64,000 nucleotides of DNA from Deltaproteobacteria bacterium (GTDB lineage Bacteria; Bdellovibrionota_C; UBA2361; J135), in the NCBI GenBank assembly GCA_020635175.1, contig JACKAH010000001.1:138501-202500 (forward strand), given 5' to 3'. Of this stretch, positions 1 to 9,215 are shown one piece after another. Positions within the stretch are counted from its first letter, which is position 1, and the number at the start of each line of letters is the position of its first letter. The position numbers and the translations under genes are program-made. The notes beneath the pieces were generated by a model. The model searched no databases. It saw only the letters and a program-made list of their open reading frames with translations, and was not told where the DNA came from.

Positions 1-19
1 ATCATCCTCTAGATATTCG

Positions 20-724
20 TTAATTGTTTCGAGCTTTTCCCTGTTGCTTGTCATTACTCTGAGCTATCTCTTTTTGTAGCGCCATCACCTCAGCGCTTAA
101 TTCATCGACTAATTTCTCTAAATCGGAGCAATCAACAGCTTTAGGCTTACTAGAAGTCTCAAGATCGCGTCTCTGCTCTTTAAGATCCTGGCCTGTTATT
201 ACTGACCAAATCAGATCCACAGTATACGCACTCTTTAAAAGAAATCCACCTACTACTGTTTTGCCGCTAAGAAGTTCAGGTGATGGAAGCAGTATTTTCA
301 AAGGTTTATCGGAGTTTTTCGCTGGGATATTGCTAACTTTTTGAGTGCTTTTTGGCTTATTTTTAAAGCGAATCATAATCTGGGTGCCGCTACTATTAGG
401 AACGACATTCACACTCGAAGTTTCAGTCAGCGTTACTATTAAATCGGTACTCTCAGCGGCTTTAAACTGAGTGATAGATTTAATGTTTTTAGGTAGTGAA
501 TTTTCGCTAGTAGTAAACGAGCCCTGCAGTGCTGATATCCTTAGAATTCTTCCTTCTTTTTGGGGAGTTACAGAGATGCTATTGGCTAGCTCACCAGTGA
601 TTTTTAGCACCAAAAATCGCTCTCCATAGGAGCTAATTTCGTACTTCAGATCCTGAGCAAAGCTCAGCTCTGATCGCATCAATAAAAGTATCAAGATTAA
701 GCAAAAAATCCTGCAATTTCTCAT
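20..724 (-). CDS. Secreted AMIN-like protein with C-terminal coiled coil
   Basis: This gene encodes 234 residues. The first ~24 residues form a signal peptide ending SELSFAQ, so the protein should be exported. Residues ~25-125 alternate short hydrophobic beta-type strands in the style of AMIN domains, which in known proteins bind peptidoglycan or secretin complexes. Residues ~195-225 are acidic and heptad-like, probably a coiled coil. The gene is divergent from the Ser/Thr kinase gene, and the start codons lie almost back to back, so any shared control region sits inside coding DNA. The AMIN assignment rests on strand pattern only. The general call of an exported beta-domain plus coiled-coil protein is firmer. 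Confidence 0.6.
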   Translation of the reverse strand: MRNCRIFCLILILLLMRSELSFAQDLKYEISSYGERFLVLKITGELANSISVTPQKEGRILRISALQGSFTTSENSLPKNIKSITQFKAAESTDLIVTLTETSSVNVVPNSSGTQIMIRFKNKPKSTQKVSNIPAKNSDKPLKILLPSPELLSGKTVVGGFLLKSAYTVDLIWSVITGQDLKEQRRDLETSSKPKAVDCSDLEKLVDELSAEVMALQKEIAQSNDKQQGKARNN

Positions 725-819
725 GGGTTGGGCAAGATCCGTGAAAATTTGCTCTCACCGTACCCTTTCTCTCTCTTTAAGAAAATCCCTCAGATTGCCG
801 ATTTTGGATATGACGAGAT

Positions 820-838
820 AGGAGGATTTAAACGAATG
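820..838 (+). promoter_or_regulatory. Ribosome binding site that sets the kinase start
   Basis: AGGAGG at 820-825 stands 10 nt before the ATG at 836. A longer frame opens at a TTG at 728, but it has no such site and would add 36 residues before the kinase fold. I therefore start the kinase at 836. Confidence 0.7.
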
Positions 839-2221
839 ATCCCAGGTCTTGAGCCAGGAAGCCTTTTTGGTGATCGCTATGAGGTTTTGCGCTGCATTGG
901 TACAGGCGGCATGGGGGCCGTGTATCTAGCATGCGACCCAGATCATCGGGATTTCTTAGTCGCGTTAAAGATCTTATATCCAGGAATTATTCAATCACGT
1001 GAAGCAAGAGAACGCTTTAGAACAGAGATCGTCGCTTCGTATAGAGTAAATCATCAGAATGTAGTTCGCGCTTTTGAATACTTTGATAGTGAAGAGATGC
1101 AGGCCTATGCGATGGAGTATATCGATGGAGGAGATCTCGCTGAGCGTATGGATGGTTTAACTCCTGAACGCTCCATGCCTGAGGCGCAAGTAATAGATAC
1201 TTTGCATCAGATTGCATCAGGGTTAAGCGCAATTCACGAGCAGGGAATTGTTCATAGAGATCTCAAACCAGAAAATATCTTAATGACAAGCGATGGGGTA
1301 GTGAAGATTAGCGACTTCGGTGTCGCACGTCTTAGAGGATCAGTTACATTAACAGCAGTAGGCGCAATGGTTGGAACTCCAAAGTACGTTTCGCCTGAGT
1401 ATGTAGAATCTGGTGAGTGTGATCATCGCGGTGATATCTATGCTGTAGGCGTAATAGGGTATGAGTTAGCTGTTGGGGAATCTCCCTTTCGAGCTGAATC
1501 AAGACTATCCGTTATGATGGAGCGTTTCGAGTTAGATTATTCAAAGCTTAAGAATAGAATCAGTCAGTATAGACCTGAACTTTTAAGAATTATCGCAAAG
1601 GCGATGTCTGTTGACGTGAGTGACCGCTATCAATCTGCAGCTCAGATGAGAATCGATTTAGATTTATTAAGGCGTGAAAAGGAGATTCTTTATGCCAGAG
1701 AGTTTCCAATAGATGGAACACGCGTTAAGCAAAAAGATAAAACGAGCGTTCCTGGAATTGATGAGATAACTTTACTTAGTGGAGTGGTTGAACAGAAGGC
1801 GATTCCTCAGATCCAAGCTAAGCCTCGTAAAACTCTTAAGTGGGCCATCATGGCAGCTCTCACTTCGTTTTTGCTCGTAGTTGTAGGTGTAGCGCTATTT
1901 TCAAAACACTCTCCTTTTGGAGGAAACTTAGGTTTGAATCGACTGAGTCAAGGTAACTACTCTGGTGCAATCAAAGGCCTTGGTTCAAGTGACAAGTTAA
2001 TTGGATTTCAGCTGTGGAAAACTGACAAAGGTGTTTTCGCTTTGCTTGGCAAATCTCACTGTCAGATTGTACCTGTATCAGATGAGGGGAATTTTAACTG
2101 CGGAGATCTAAAGTACAAACTTGAGATTCGGGAAGCCGCTAATGAAGTTGTGGTGGGTGAAGTCCTAGATTTGGAATGGAATATCAAAGGATACTGGAAG
2201 GTGCGGCGTGGCTCGGTTTAA
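836..2221 (+). CDS. Transmembrane Ser/Thr protein kinase (Hanks type)
   Basis: This gene encodes 461 residues from the ATG at 836. The kinase domain spans about residues 15-285. It has the glycine loop GTGGMGAVYLA (22-32), the ATP lysine K45 in VALKIL, the catalytic HRDLKPEN loop with D142, and a DFG motif, so it should be active. A single membrane helix lies near residues 336-356 (starting WAIMAALTSF). An outer domain of about 100 residues follows, containing two cysteines and no PASTA repeats. The gene runs into two secreted coiled-coil proteins with overlapping ends and lies just upstream of the Tad pilus operon. It may couple an envelope signal to phosphorylation of cytoplasmic targets, but no substrate can be named from the sequence. 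Confidence 0.9.
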   Translation: MIPGLEPGSLFGDRYEVLRCIGTGGMGAVYLACDPDHRDFLVALKILYPGIIQSREARERFRTEIVASYRVNHQNVVRAFEYFDSEEMQAYAMEYIDGGDLAERMDGLTPERSMPEAQVIDTLHQIASGLSAIHEQGIVHRDLKPENILMTSDGVVKISDFGVARLRGSVTLTAVGAMVGTPKYVSPEYVESGECDHRGDIYAVGVIGYELAVGESPFRAESRLSVMMERFELDYSKLKNRISQYRPELLRIIAKAMSVDVSDRYQSAAQMRIDLDLLRREKEILYAREFPIDGTRVKQKDKTSVPGIDEITLLSGVVEQKAIPQIQAKPRKTLKWAIMAALTSFLLVVVGVALFSKHSPFGGNLGLNRLSQGNYSGAIKGLGSSDKLIGFQLWKTDKGVFALLGKSHCQIVPVSDEGNFNCGDLKYKLEIREAANEVVVGEVLDLEWNIKGYWKVRRGSV

Positions 2222-2861
2222 ATATTACGCACTTATAGCTCAATTACTATTTGCAGTTAACGTATTAGCTTTTGATAAGACTTCATTTTTTCATATACCG
2301 CCAGAGTTTGTTGATTCTCAAAAAATTGAACTTTCTATTTCAGCTGAGGGAATTAAGAGAGCTAGAGTTTTACTCTCAGATAGCGCTGGTATCTTGCCAA
2401 TAGAGATGGCTATACAGGAAGATTCTAATGAGCTGACTGCTAAGTTTGATCCATCGGATCTTGCATTAATCAAATATCAATTTCAGATTCAAGCCGACGA
2501 TAACACTCTATTTGAAAGCCCATATTACTATATCAGACGACCTGCTGCAGATTCTCTTGAAGCTGAGCTTAGCGCCTATAATAAGGAATACGATCTGGTA
2601 AACAAAAAGATCAGACAGGTTAAAAATGCAATTTATAACTTACAGGAAGGGAATTTAGTTACTCGAAAATCACAGGAGTTAGGAAGAGCAGTTTTAATGT
2701 TGCGGGATGCTGAGAAAGAATTCGTTAAGCAACAGGTGCTTGCTTCTACCTTATACGAAGAGATTACCTTACAGCAGGGCATTACCCCAAGAGGTCAACT
2801 CGTTCAAAATATGAGAAACCTAATCGCTAAGGAACAGGAGAGGCTTTGGGGTGAAAAATAA
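2208..2861 (+). CDS. Secreted beta-domain plus coiled-coil protein A
   Basis: This gene encodes 217 residues from a GTG that overlaps the kinase stop by 14 nt, which implies translational coupling. The first ~22 residues form a signal peptide (hydrophobic stretch ending NVLAF). Residues ~25-115 look like an Ig-like beta domain ending LFESPYYYIRRP. Residues ~118-210 are charged and helical, probably a coiled coil. No named family was recognised. The next gene has the same order of parts, so the pair may be paralogues that act as periplasmic partners of the kinase's outer domain. Confidence 0.65.
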   Translation: MARFKYYALIAQLLFAVNVLAFDKTSFFHIPPEFVDSQKIELSISAEGIKRARVLLSDSAGILPIEMAIQEDSNELTAKFDPSDLALIKYQFQIQADDNTLFESPYYYIRRPAADSLEAELSAYNKEYDLVNKKIRQVKNAIYNLQEGNLVTRKSQELGRAVLMLRDAEKEFVKQQVLASTLYEEITLQQGITPRGQLVQNMRNLIAKEQERLWGEK

Positions 2862-3372
2862 GATTTATAAATTCCTGTTTATTATTCTTGTAGCTAGCAA
2901 TGCTCAGGCAATTATGTATTCTGAAGAGCTTCAATTAAAGTCTGCTCCAGCTAAACAATGGGTTACGATTTATCAAAATGGAGAAGCATACTCCGTCGAT
3001 GCTGAGGCAGAGCTAGTAAAGGATTCTCAGTATAGGATAAAAGCTAATCTTCAAAATTATCCAGGTGAAATTATGGTTGCAAGTATAGTAGAGCTTGCAA
3101 ACGGAGAGCTCTATTCAAGTCCGCTACATAATCCATATGAGAATGAATTAGAGAAGGAGTCAGATTCATTGGCGAGAAAGAAGATTCCAGAGATTAAGCA
3201 GCAGATAGCTGAGGCAAATTATGAGCTGGATAGGCTACATGGGGAGATGCATATCGCTAATCTAAAGCTTAGAGAGAAGTATGGTCTAGATGAGGTAGAC
3301 CTAATTTACGAGAAAATTCGATATCTTGAAGCTCAGATTCAGGCGATGCAGGACGCTCAGAGCAGCAATTAA
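2851..3372 (+). CDS. Secreted beta-domain plus coiled-coil protein B
   Basis: This gene encodes 173 residues from a GTG at 2851, overlapping the previous gene by 11 nt. A signal peptide of ~20 residues ends SNAQA. A short beta domain (to about residue 90) ends LYSSPLHNPYE, which mirrors the end of the same domain in the preceding protein. A helical tail of ~80 residues carries clear heptads. Family unknown. It is the last gene of the kinase unit and is followed by ~150 nt before the pilin-like gene. Confidence 0.65.
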   Translation: MKNKIYKFLFIILVASNAQAIMYSEELQLKSAPAKQWVTIYQNGEAYSVDAEAELVKDSQYRIKANLQNYPGEIMVASIVELANGELYSSPLHNPYENELEKESDSLARKKIPEIKQQIAEANYELDRLHGEMHIANLKLREKYGLDEVDLIYEKIRYLEAQIQAMQDAQSSN

Positions 3373-3522
3373 ATGCTTAGAACTCTACGAAAAACAACTA
3401 GAAAATAATTGCAGTAAAGAAAATTCCTAAGAAAGTCGATTATCCTTGTAGGGATACGTCTGTGTGATTCCATTTTGATTTCAAACGGTTAAGTAAGGAT
3501 ACGCCTGGGGAGGTTATCAACG

Positions 3523-3687
3523 ATGAAAAATGTAAAGAGAAACAGTGAGAAAGGTTCTATTGAACTTATCGTTCTTGGACTTTTGGCTGCTTTGATTGTG
3601 GTGCTTTGTATACCGATGCTAAAGAGTGTTGGTACTGTCACTAAAGAGAAGCTAAGCGTTCTAGCTGATAGTATGTCAAACGCTTAA
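3523..3687 (+). CDS. Small Flp-type pilin-like protein
   Basis: This is a 54-residue gene not obvious at normal length cut-offs. A good ribosome site (GGGGAGG at 3508-3514) precedes the ATG at 3523. The protein is a short basic leader ending SEKG, then a glutamate and one long hydrophobic helix (IELIVLGLLAALIVVL), then a small polar tail. That matches the size and shape of Flp/type IVb pilins, and it stands at the head of a Tad operon. The glutamate sits at +3 after the glycine rather than the usual +5, so processing by a prepilin peptidase is uncertain. Confidence 0.65.
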   Translation: MKNVKRNSEKGSIELIVLGLLAALIVVLCIPMLKSVGTVTKEKLSVLADSMSNA

Positions 3688-3759
3688 AAATTTGATGCTG
3701 TGCTATTCAAAGTATAAAGATCACTTTGCTTTGAATCAATTATCAATAGGTTTTGACAG

Positions 3760-4668
3760 GTGAGAGTACACCCAAGTTTTGTAGCACCCAAGAGAAAACG
3801 GTGGCAGTTCCCTGCTGCTTTTGGATTGTTGCTATTTTTACTAATCATGAACTTTGTGCGTGGACCTCGCGTACAGGTTCAAGCTACTCAGCCTGTTGAA
3901 CCTAAAGTTAAAATGCAGGAGGTCTTGGTCGTAACGAAAGCTCTTCAGGCTGGAGAGCCGATAGAGCAAAGCTCAGTTGCTCTTGAAAAAAGACCTCTTC
4001 AAACCCTGCCATCAGATGCAATTTCAGTTTTTACAGATCTGCAAGGAAAAGTCGCCGCTGGACCAGTCCCTGTAGGATATCCGTTAGCAAAGGCTTTGAT
4101 TACAGATCCAGTTCCTGTCGTGCCTGTATCTGATAGTGAAAGCATAAAAGAGCTGGATCCTATTGAGATGTTGCTTGAAGAGATTATGGCAGAGACTGTT
4201 GCAGTACCTGTTAATTTTAGAGCTAAGTCTCCACCAAGAGGAACTCGTATCGCTTTGGCGCTTTCAGGTGTACGTGGTGATACGGTTTTAGTTCTCGATG
4301 AATGTTGGATTTCTGAAGGAAGTGGCAATAAGGCTGTTTTAAGAGTGCCCGCAGATAAGGCTCTCTTTCTTCAATCGATTGAAAAACTTGGGCAGTTCTC
4401 TTTTATTGAAATTCCTATTGAGGGCAGTAGCCCATATACAGGTCATGCTCTAGAAGATCTGGATTCAGTCGAGGTTGCTCTTGGGCTTAAGGCTGGTTCA
4501 TCAAAGAAAGCCAAAAGCAATGAGCCTGCAGGACCAAGAACATTTAAAAGTTATGCCTGGATTAATGGAACTCCGCGTCGATATGGCATCGACGAAGAGG
4601 GAAAGATCTTTATTGTTGATGAGCATGGACGTGAAGTAGCAGGACCGGTTTCGAGTACTTTGAGATAG
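3760..4668 (+). CDS. cpaB: Tad pilus assembly protein CpaB (RcpC)
   Basis: This gene encodes 302 residues from a GTG. An N-terminal membrane helix (about residues 14-30) is followed by an SAF domain (about residues 50-110, VLVVTKALQAGEPIE onward) and a second beta-rich domain to ~235. In Tad systems CpaB is a periplasmic/inner-membrane protein that works with the secretin. It begins the run of Tad genes. The low-complexity C-terminal third (lysine and glycine rich, then a beta strand set ending EHGREVAGPV) is not part of the classical family core. Confidence 0.85.
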   Translation: MRVHPSFVAPKRKRWQFPAAFGLLLFLLIMNFVRGPRVQVQATQPVEPKVKMQEVLVVTKALQAGEPIEQSSVALEKRPLQTLPSDAISVFTDLQGKVAAGPVPVGYPLAKALITDPVPVVPVSDSESIKELDPIEMLLEEIMAETVAVPVNFRAKSPPRGTRIALALSGVRGDTVLVLDECWISEGSGNKAVLRVPADKALFLQSIEKLGQFSFIEIPIEGSSPYTGHALEDLDSVEVALGLKAGSSKKAKSNEPAGPRTFKSYAWINGTPRRYGIDEEGKIFIVDEHGREVAGPVSSTLR

Positions 4669-4677
4669 TGATGTGGT

Positions 4678-6291
4678 ATGTCAGGAATATTAAAGAACCT
4701 GCACAAAAAAAATCAAGCTGGTGCAGCAGACGCATCACAGCTACTCGTTCGCCCGTCGGCGGCGATTAAGCAACCTACACGTGAGAGTTCACAACCCGAA
4801 ACAGAGATCTCAACAACTGATGAAAATATTGGAGATACTGAAGAGGTTGTAAAACAAACACAACATTTTCAGCCAAGTCGCTTATCGCAAACTACAAAAC
4901 TTCCTGTACGCCGAGTGCGTATGGTCAAGACCGGAGTAATTTCTCAAAACTCAGAGAAGTCGGTTTTAGAAGAGGATATTCCTGCTTGGGTCGGACAAAC
5001 GTCACAAACAACTCCACAGCTTGATATCCTAGTTCCAGCAGGTAGACGAACCCTAAATGATCTAATTACTGAAGATACTACGAGAGAAGAGCTGCCTATC
5101 TTAATTGAAAAGGCCATTCATATAGCTTCTCAAAAGATGGCTGTTTCAACACGTTTTTCACAGAGAGATATTGATGCAGCTATTAAGGATCTGCATGGTT
5201 TAATTCTAGGAAAGGGTCCGTTGCAGCCACTATATGATGACCCTGCAGTCACAGATATCTACCTTGATAGTCATAAGAGTATTAAGTGTATCAGACGCGG
5301 AAAGGCTCTTGAGACTCCATTTCGATTTCGAAGTACTGAGGAGTACGAAGCTTATATTGGCTCGATGCTTCAGTCTGTCGAGAGAGTTTTAAATCTAAGC
5401 TCACCTATTGTTGATTGCGTCTTAAAGGATGGATATCGAAGTCGTGTAAATGCAGTACATTCTTCTTTGCTTGATAGGGGAGAGTCTTCGCTTGTGATTC
5501 GTATCCCACGTTTACAGCACATTACATTTTTTGATCTAATTAAGACTAATACCTTACCACCACAAGTTGCTGCTTGGTTAGCAGAGCTCGTAAGTATGGG
5601 AGAAGCGAACATCCTAGTCCTCGGAGCCACAGGCTCTGGTAAGACCGTATTTACGACAGCATTACTAAGTGCTGTTGGCTCAGATGAGCGTATCTGTACG
5701 ATTGAAGACGTCCCAGAGATCTTTGTTCCTACTGCACATATTGAAAAGTTAGTGGCTAGGCCCGAAAACTCTCAAGGGAAAGGTAAAGTTGAGATGCACT
5801 CTTTGCTAAGAGCTGCATTAAGACGTGCGCCACATCGAATTGTTGTTGGTGAGATTAGGGATAGAGAGGGGCCATTGTTTTTGAAAGCTCTTGAAACTGG
5901 TCACCTAGGATCTGTTGCAACTATCCACGCACACAATGCTAAGGATTCATTATGGAGATTGCTTGATGTGGTTGCTGCATACGAAGAAGCACCACAGGAA
6001 AGTATTCAACGCCGAATTTCTAGATCCGTTAACATTTTAATCGCAATGGAAAAGGTTAACGGTAAGCCATGTATGGTAGATATCTCAGAGGTGCGTACCC
6101 CTGTTGGCGGTGAATTTATTGTAAACCAGATTCTAAGATTTGAAGATGAAGATGCTGATGGTAAGCGACGTTGGCGTTTGGTGAATCGACATTCAGAATG
6201 GTTGGATAAGATTTTAGAACGAGGCGTGGATATTCCGATTGGCGGAACTGTTCTTCCACCTAATCCAATAAAAGAAAAAGAAACGGAGTAG
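4678..6291 (+). CDS. cpaF: Tad pilus secretion ATPase CpaF/TadA
   Basis: This gene encodes 537 residues of the type II/IV secretion ATPase family that powers Flp pilus assembly. The first ~120 residues are polar and disordered-looking. The ATPase core follows with Walker A GATGSGKT (316-323), an Asp box in VVGEIRDREG and a His box in GSVATIHAHNA. All nucleotide-binding elements look intact, so the motor should work. It sits 9 nt after cpaB and 4 nt before tadB, a tight operon. The long disordered N-terminus is longer than in many CpaF proteins. Confidence 0.95.
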   Translation: MSGILKNLHKKNQAGAADASQLLVRPSAAIKQPTRESSQPETEISTTDENIGDTEEVVKQTQHFQPSRLSQTTKLPVRRVRMVKTGVISQNSEKSVLEEDIPAWVGQTSQTTPQLDILVPAGRRTLNDLITEDTTREELPILIEKAIHIASQKMAVSTRFSQRDIDAAIKDLHGLILGKGPLQPLYDDPAVTDIYLDSHKSIKCIRRGKALETPFRFRSTEEYEAYIGSMLQSVERVLNLSSPIVDCVLKDGYRSRVNAVHSSLLDRGESSLVIRIPRLQHITFFDLIKTNTLPPQVAAWLAELVSMGEANILVLGATGSGKTVFTTALLSAVGSDERICTIEDVPEIFVPTAHIEKLVARPENSQGKGKVEMHSLLRAALRRAPHRIVVGEIRDREGPLFLKALETGHLGSVATIHAHNAKDSLWRLLDVVAAYEEAPQESIQRRISRSVNILIAMEKVNGKPCMVDISEVRTPVGGEFIVNQILRFEDEDADGKRRWRLVNRHSEWLDKILERGVDIPIGGTVLPPNPIKEKETE

Positions 6292-6295
6292 CTAG

Positions 6296-7144
6296 ATGGA
6301 TGAGGCTAAGCGACTCCATGCTCTTAGGAACTCTAGCTATGATGAGAAGCTTGTCTTAAAGCCTTCTAAGTTTAGCTTTAAGCGAGACAGGGGATCGATT
6401 ACGCCTGGGAGTTATGATGAAAAACTAGCTCAGGCCGGAATAGAATTACCTCAAAATATTTACATAGCAACAGTTGTAACGATATCTCTCTTTGTTGGCT
6501 TTTTAGGTCTGCAATTAGGACTGGTCTTAGGGATTTATAGCTTTGTGCTTGTTACATACTTCTTACTTTTTCCTTATCTTGATGAGAAAGCTGATAAGCG
6601 TAGACGAATGATCCTGCCCCAAATTCCAAGTTACATTGATGGATTGATGGCAGCACTTGGTAGTGGTTCTAGTTTGGAGGCGGCTCTTGCTCATGGTACT
6701 CAGGCAGTGCCAGACGGTTTGCTTAGACAAGAGTTAGAAACAGCATGTAATTCACTTAAGTCAGGGATGACAATTGAAGAGGCCTTTGAAGGGGTGAGGG
6801 TCAGTATTCAGGGTCGAGAAGTAATCTCTCTGATTGCTGCACTTAGTTTGTTTTCAAATATGGGTGGAAGGATGCTTGAGCCATTTCAGCGTTTGGCACA
6901 AAAAATTCGTGAGCAGCAACACGCTGTAGAAAAAGCTACACGTGATCTAGTACAGGTTCGTCAGGCATTTATCATATTATCTGGACTCTCAATTCTTGCA
7001 CCACTTTTAATTATGATAATTCAGCCAGATTACTTAGTTGAAGCCTACGAAGATGCCCTAGGTCGAATTGTTTTACAGATTGCAATAATTATGGAGATAA
7101 CAGCACTGTTTGTTTATCGCAAAATTGTCCATATCAAGGTTTAA
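6296..7144 (+). CDS. tadB: Tad inner-membrane platform protein TadB
   Basis: This gene encodes 282 residues of the T2SSF/GspF family. Two N-terminal membrane segments (about residues 55-95) precede the cytoplasmic helical T2SSF domain (about residues 105-215, with IDGLMAALGSGSSLEAAL), then two C-terminal membrane helices. TadB and TadC form the inner-membrane platform for the pilus motor. The gene starts 4 nt after cpaF and ends immediately before the ATG of tadC. Confidence 0.9.
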   Translation: MDEAKRLHALRNSSYDEKLVLKPSKFSFKRDRGSITPGSYDEKLAQAGIELPQNIYIATVVTISLFVGFLGLQLGLVLGIYSFVLVTYFLLFPYLDEKADKRRRMILPQIPSYIDGLMAALGSGSSLEAALAHGTQAVPDGLLRQELETACNSLKSGMTIEEAFEGVRVSIQGREVISLIAALSLFSNMGGRMLEPFQRLAQKIREQQHAVEKATRDLVQVRQAFIILSGLSILAPLLIMIIQPDYLVEAYEDALGRIVLQIAIIMEITALFVYRKIVHIKV

Positions 7145-8065
7145 ATGGGATTTTTTGATCTTTTTTTGTATATAGCACCGGCGTGCGTATTAGTTTGGAT
7201 CATGTTCCAGTTCTGGGAGCAGCTTCAAGCTAGTAATAAAGAGATCGGTCGTTTTGATCGCGGCGATAGTCTTAGTTCAATTTTTGTAAAAGCAATTCAT
7301 CGTTTAGTAAGTTTTATCGGGGGCAGTCGAAAACTCTCTGATGCAGAAAACGAAGAGAGACAAATTCAACTTGAGATTGAGAGAACCTTAAGAGAGGCAG
7401 GAATTGAGACTGCTTTTGAAAGAGGTGGTTTCTTGTTGTTTAGATCGGCGTGCTATTTAGCTGGTCCATTAATTGGACTTTTCTGTTATGTCCATATGAC
7501 TACATATTATGCAACGGTCTTTACAATTCTTTTTACGGGAGTTGGTTTTGTAACTCCATATTTTTGGCTGAAAGGAAAAGCTAAATCTAGGGACGAGGAG
7601 ATTCAACGTGAGTTGCCGCTTCTAATCGACTTAACAAATTTAGGGGTTAGCGCTGGTTGGGATATATCTATAGCTCTAGAAAGCGCTATAGATTCTCTAG
7701 GTGAGAAGTTCCCTGGTCACCCTTTATTTAGAGAGTTTCGTGGAGCTAGGTTGTTAGCAGCGAGTGGGTACACCTGGGATGAAGCATTAAGACGTGTTGG
7801 AAATAATTTAGAGAACGATGCCGTTAGGCGATGCACTTTAGCTCTCTCTCAAGCTTTACGCCAAGGAGGAGATCGAAGCTCGCAACTGGATGGTATTGCG
7901 CAGGACGCTCAAAGAAACTACTACGCTGAGCTTGATAAACGCTTAGCAGCGCTCCCTGTTAGAGCAATTTTAGTGACGATGGTTCTAATGCTCTCCTATA
8001 TGATGATAGTCCTTTCCCCGGCTGTTGTTTCAGTAAAGAATACATTTAGTGGTTTTACTCTTTAG
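7145..8065 (+). CDS. tadC: Tad inner-membrane platform protein TadC
   Basis: This gene encodes 306 residues of the T2SSF family. A hydrophobic N-terminus is followed by paired membrane segments near residues 105-145. The T2SSF domain contains ELPLLIDLTNLGVSAGWDIS, and the last ~30 residues form another membrane helix. Its ATG directly abuts the tadB stop, so the two are almost certainly translated together and form the inner-membrane platform. Confidence 0.9.
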   Translation: MGFFDLFLYIAPACVLVWIMFQFWEQLQASNKEIGRFDRGDSLSSIFVKAIHRLVSFIGGSRKLSDAENEERQIQLEIERTLREAGIETAFERGGFLLFRSACYLAGPLIGLFCYVHMTTYYATVFTILFTGVGFVTPYFWLKGKAKSRDEEIQRELPLLIDLTNLGVSAGWDISIALESAIDSLGEKFPGHPLFREFRGARLLAASGYTWDEALRRVGNNLENDAVRRCTLALSQALRQGGDRSSQLDGIAQDAQRNYYAELDKRLAALPVRAILVTMVLMLSYMMIVLSPAVVSVKNTFSGFTL

Positions 8066-8088
8066 TAAAAAGATTTAGAATAATTAGT

Positions 8089-8307
8089 ATGAATGAAGCT
8101 GGAAATTCATTAATTGAGATAGCATTTGTTTTCATCTTTGTCGTAATCGTAATCCTAGGAGTATCGTCTTCTTTTGTAAGTGGCTCAGGTAGCTTGTTGG
8201 AGAGTGATTCTGGGCTATTAGAGACGCCTCAAATCTTGGATGACAGCAACCAGGCTTCTCCTGTAGATTTAGGTAGTCAACAGTCATCTCCGTTTCAAAG
8301 TCCGTGA
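8089..8307 (+). CDS. Small TadE-like pseudopilin
   Basis: This gene encodes 72 residues. The start MNEAGNSLIE fits a type IV prepilin signal: a glycine, then four residues, then glutamate, followed by a ~20-residue hydrophobic helix. The remaining 45 residues are polar and Ser/Gln/Pro rich. The shape and place suggest a minor pseudopilin of the TadE class, here reduced to the helix plus a short tail. Its stop is followed at once by the ATG of the next gene. Function is inferred from motif and context. Confidence 0.65.
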   Translation: MNEAGNSLIEIAFVFIFVVIVILGVSSSFVSGSGSLLESDSGLLETPQILDDSNQASPVDLGSQQSSPFQSP

Positions 8308-9207
8308 ATGAATATTCTTAGTAGCGCACATCGCAAATTTATTGATAGCTCTGCAGGTATCGCGGATCTAGCTGTTGCTGCCTTCGGATTGCCGATAGTT
8401 GCACTACTTTTTTTGGTTGCTTTGGATCTACTAAGAGTTCCACTTGCTCATCATGCTATTCAGTCAGGGCTTAGTGCTGGTGCCTTTGATGCGAGGCTTA
8501 TGCCAGGTGCAAGTTCGTATTCGACTTCAGCTGTTGCCGCTGGTTCTCTTCAGACAGTATTCGGAAATGAGTCAGATACTCCAGTTGGCAATAATTTTTG
8601 TTTTCTCGGAATGAAAGACGCTGACATAGGTAGGCTTGGAAACGCTACCGCTACTCAATGCATTCAAGCAACACCATTGCATCAGCATAGTTTCATTCAA
8701 TCAACTTCTAATGGGATGGCTAATGCCTATACGGTCAGAGCTCTTGAGATCGCTAAATATCAGATTATGCATAGTACTGCTAGTTGGTACTTAGATGACT
8801 TTGAAATTGAGTTTGGAGTTTTTACTGCAACCATTGATCCTAAGGATGGAACTGTATTAGGTGGACTTAGTTCAGTTATCTCTGTTGATGGAGGTCCACA
8901 CTCTGATGAATTGAATGATTATGCCCGAAATTTATTTTCTTCCTTTAACTCTTCAAATCGACCTTTTGCTTGGTTAGTTGAGCCGTGTGCTGTCGATTTC
9001 CCGAATATTCCAGACGCATGTAAACCTTACTACATTCCAGCTTTTTGGTTGATAGGGAGAGCAACCGCTAAAATTAAACCTTTTATTAGTGATTTTAATC
9101 TAGCTTCAGATGATGGGAAAATAATGGTAGACTCTTATGTTGTAAGATCGTTAAGTAGGCCTGCAGGCATTGATAATTTTGGACTAATTGCAGCCTCACA
9201 TGGTTAG
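8308..9207 (+). CDS. TadE/TadG-like membrane-anchored pilus protein
   Basis: This gene encodes 299 residues. A hydrophobic segment at about residues 20-45 is followed by a long non-membrane domain with two cysteines in a CAVDFPNIPDAC loop that could form a disulfide. This is the usual plan of TadE/TadG pseudopilin-like proteins, although sequence similarity is weak. It lies between the small pseudopilin and the response regulator in the Tad operon. It could also be a lineage-specific adhesin presented with the pilus. Confidence 0.6.
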   Translation: MNILSSAHRKFIDSSAGIADLAVAAFGLPIVALLFLVALDLLRVPLAHHAIQSGLSAGAFDARLMPGASSYSTSAVAAGSLQTVFGNESDTPVGNNFCFLGMKDADIGRLGNATATQCIQATPLHQHSFIQSTSNGMANAYTVRALEIAKYQIMHSTASWYLDDFEIEFGVFTATIDPKDGTVLGGLSSVISVDGGPHSDELNDYARNLFSSFNSSNRPFAWLVEPCAVDFPNIPDACKPYYIPAFWLIGRATAKIKPFISDFNLASDDGKIMVDSYVVRSLSRPAGIDNFGLIAASHG

Positions 9208-9215
9208 ATATTGTT

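Noticed and set aside
728..835. Longer N-terminus of the kinase from a TTG
   Set aside because: The AGGAGG before the ATG at 836 and the kinase fold boundary favour the shorter protein.
3373..3522. Cyclic di-GMP riboswitch before the pilin gene
   Set aside because: A small TATCC/GGGATA stem is present, but the conserved GEMM core bases are not.
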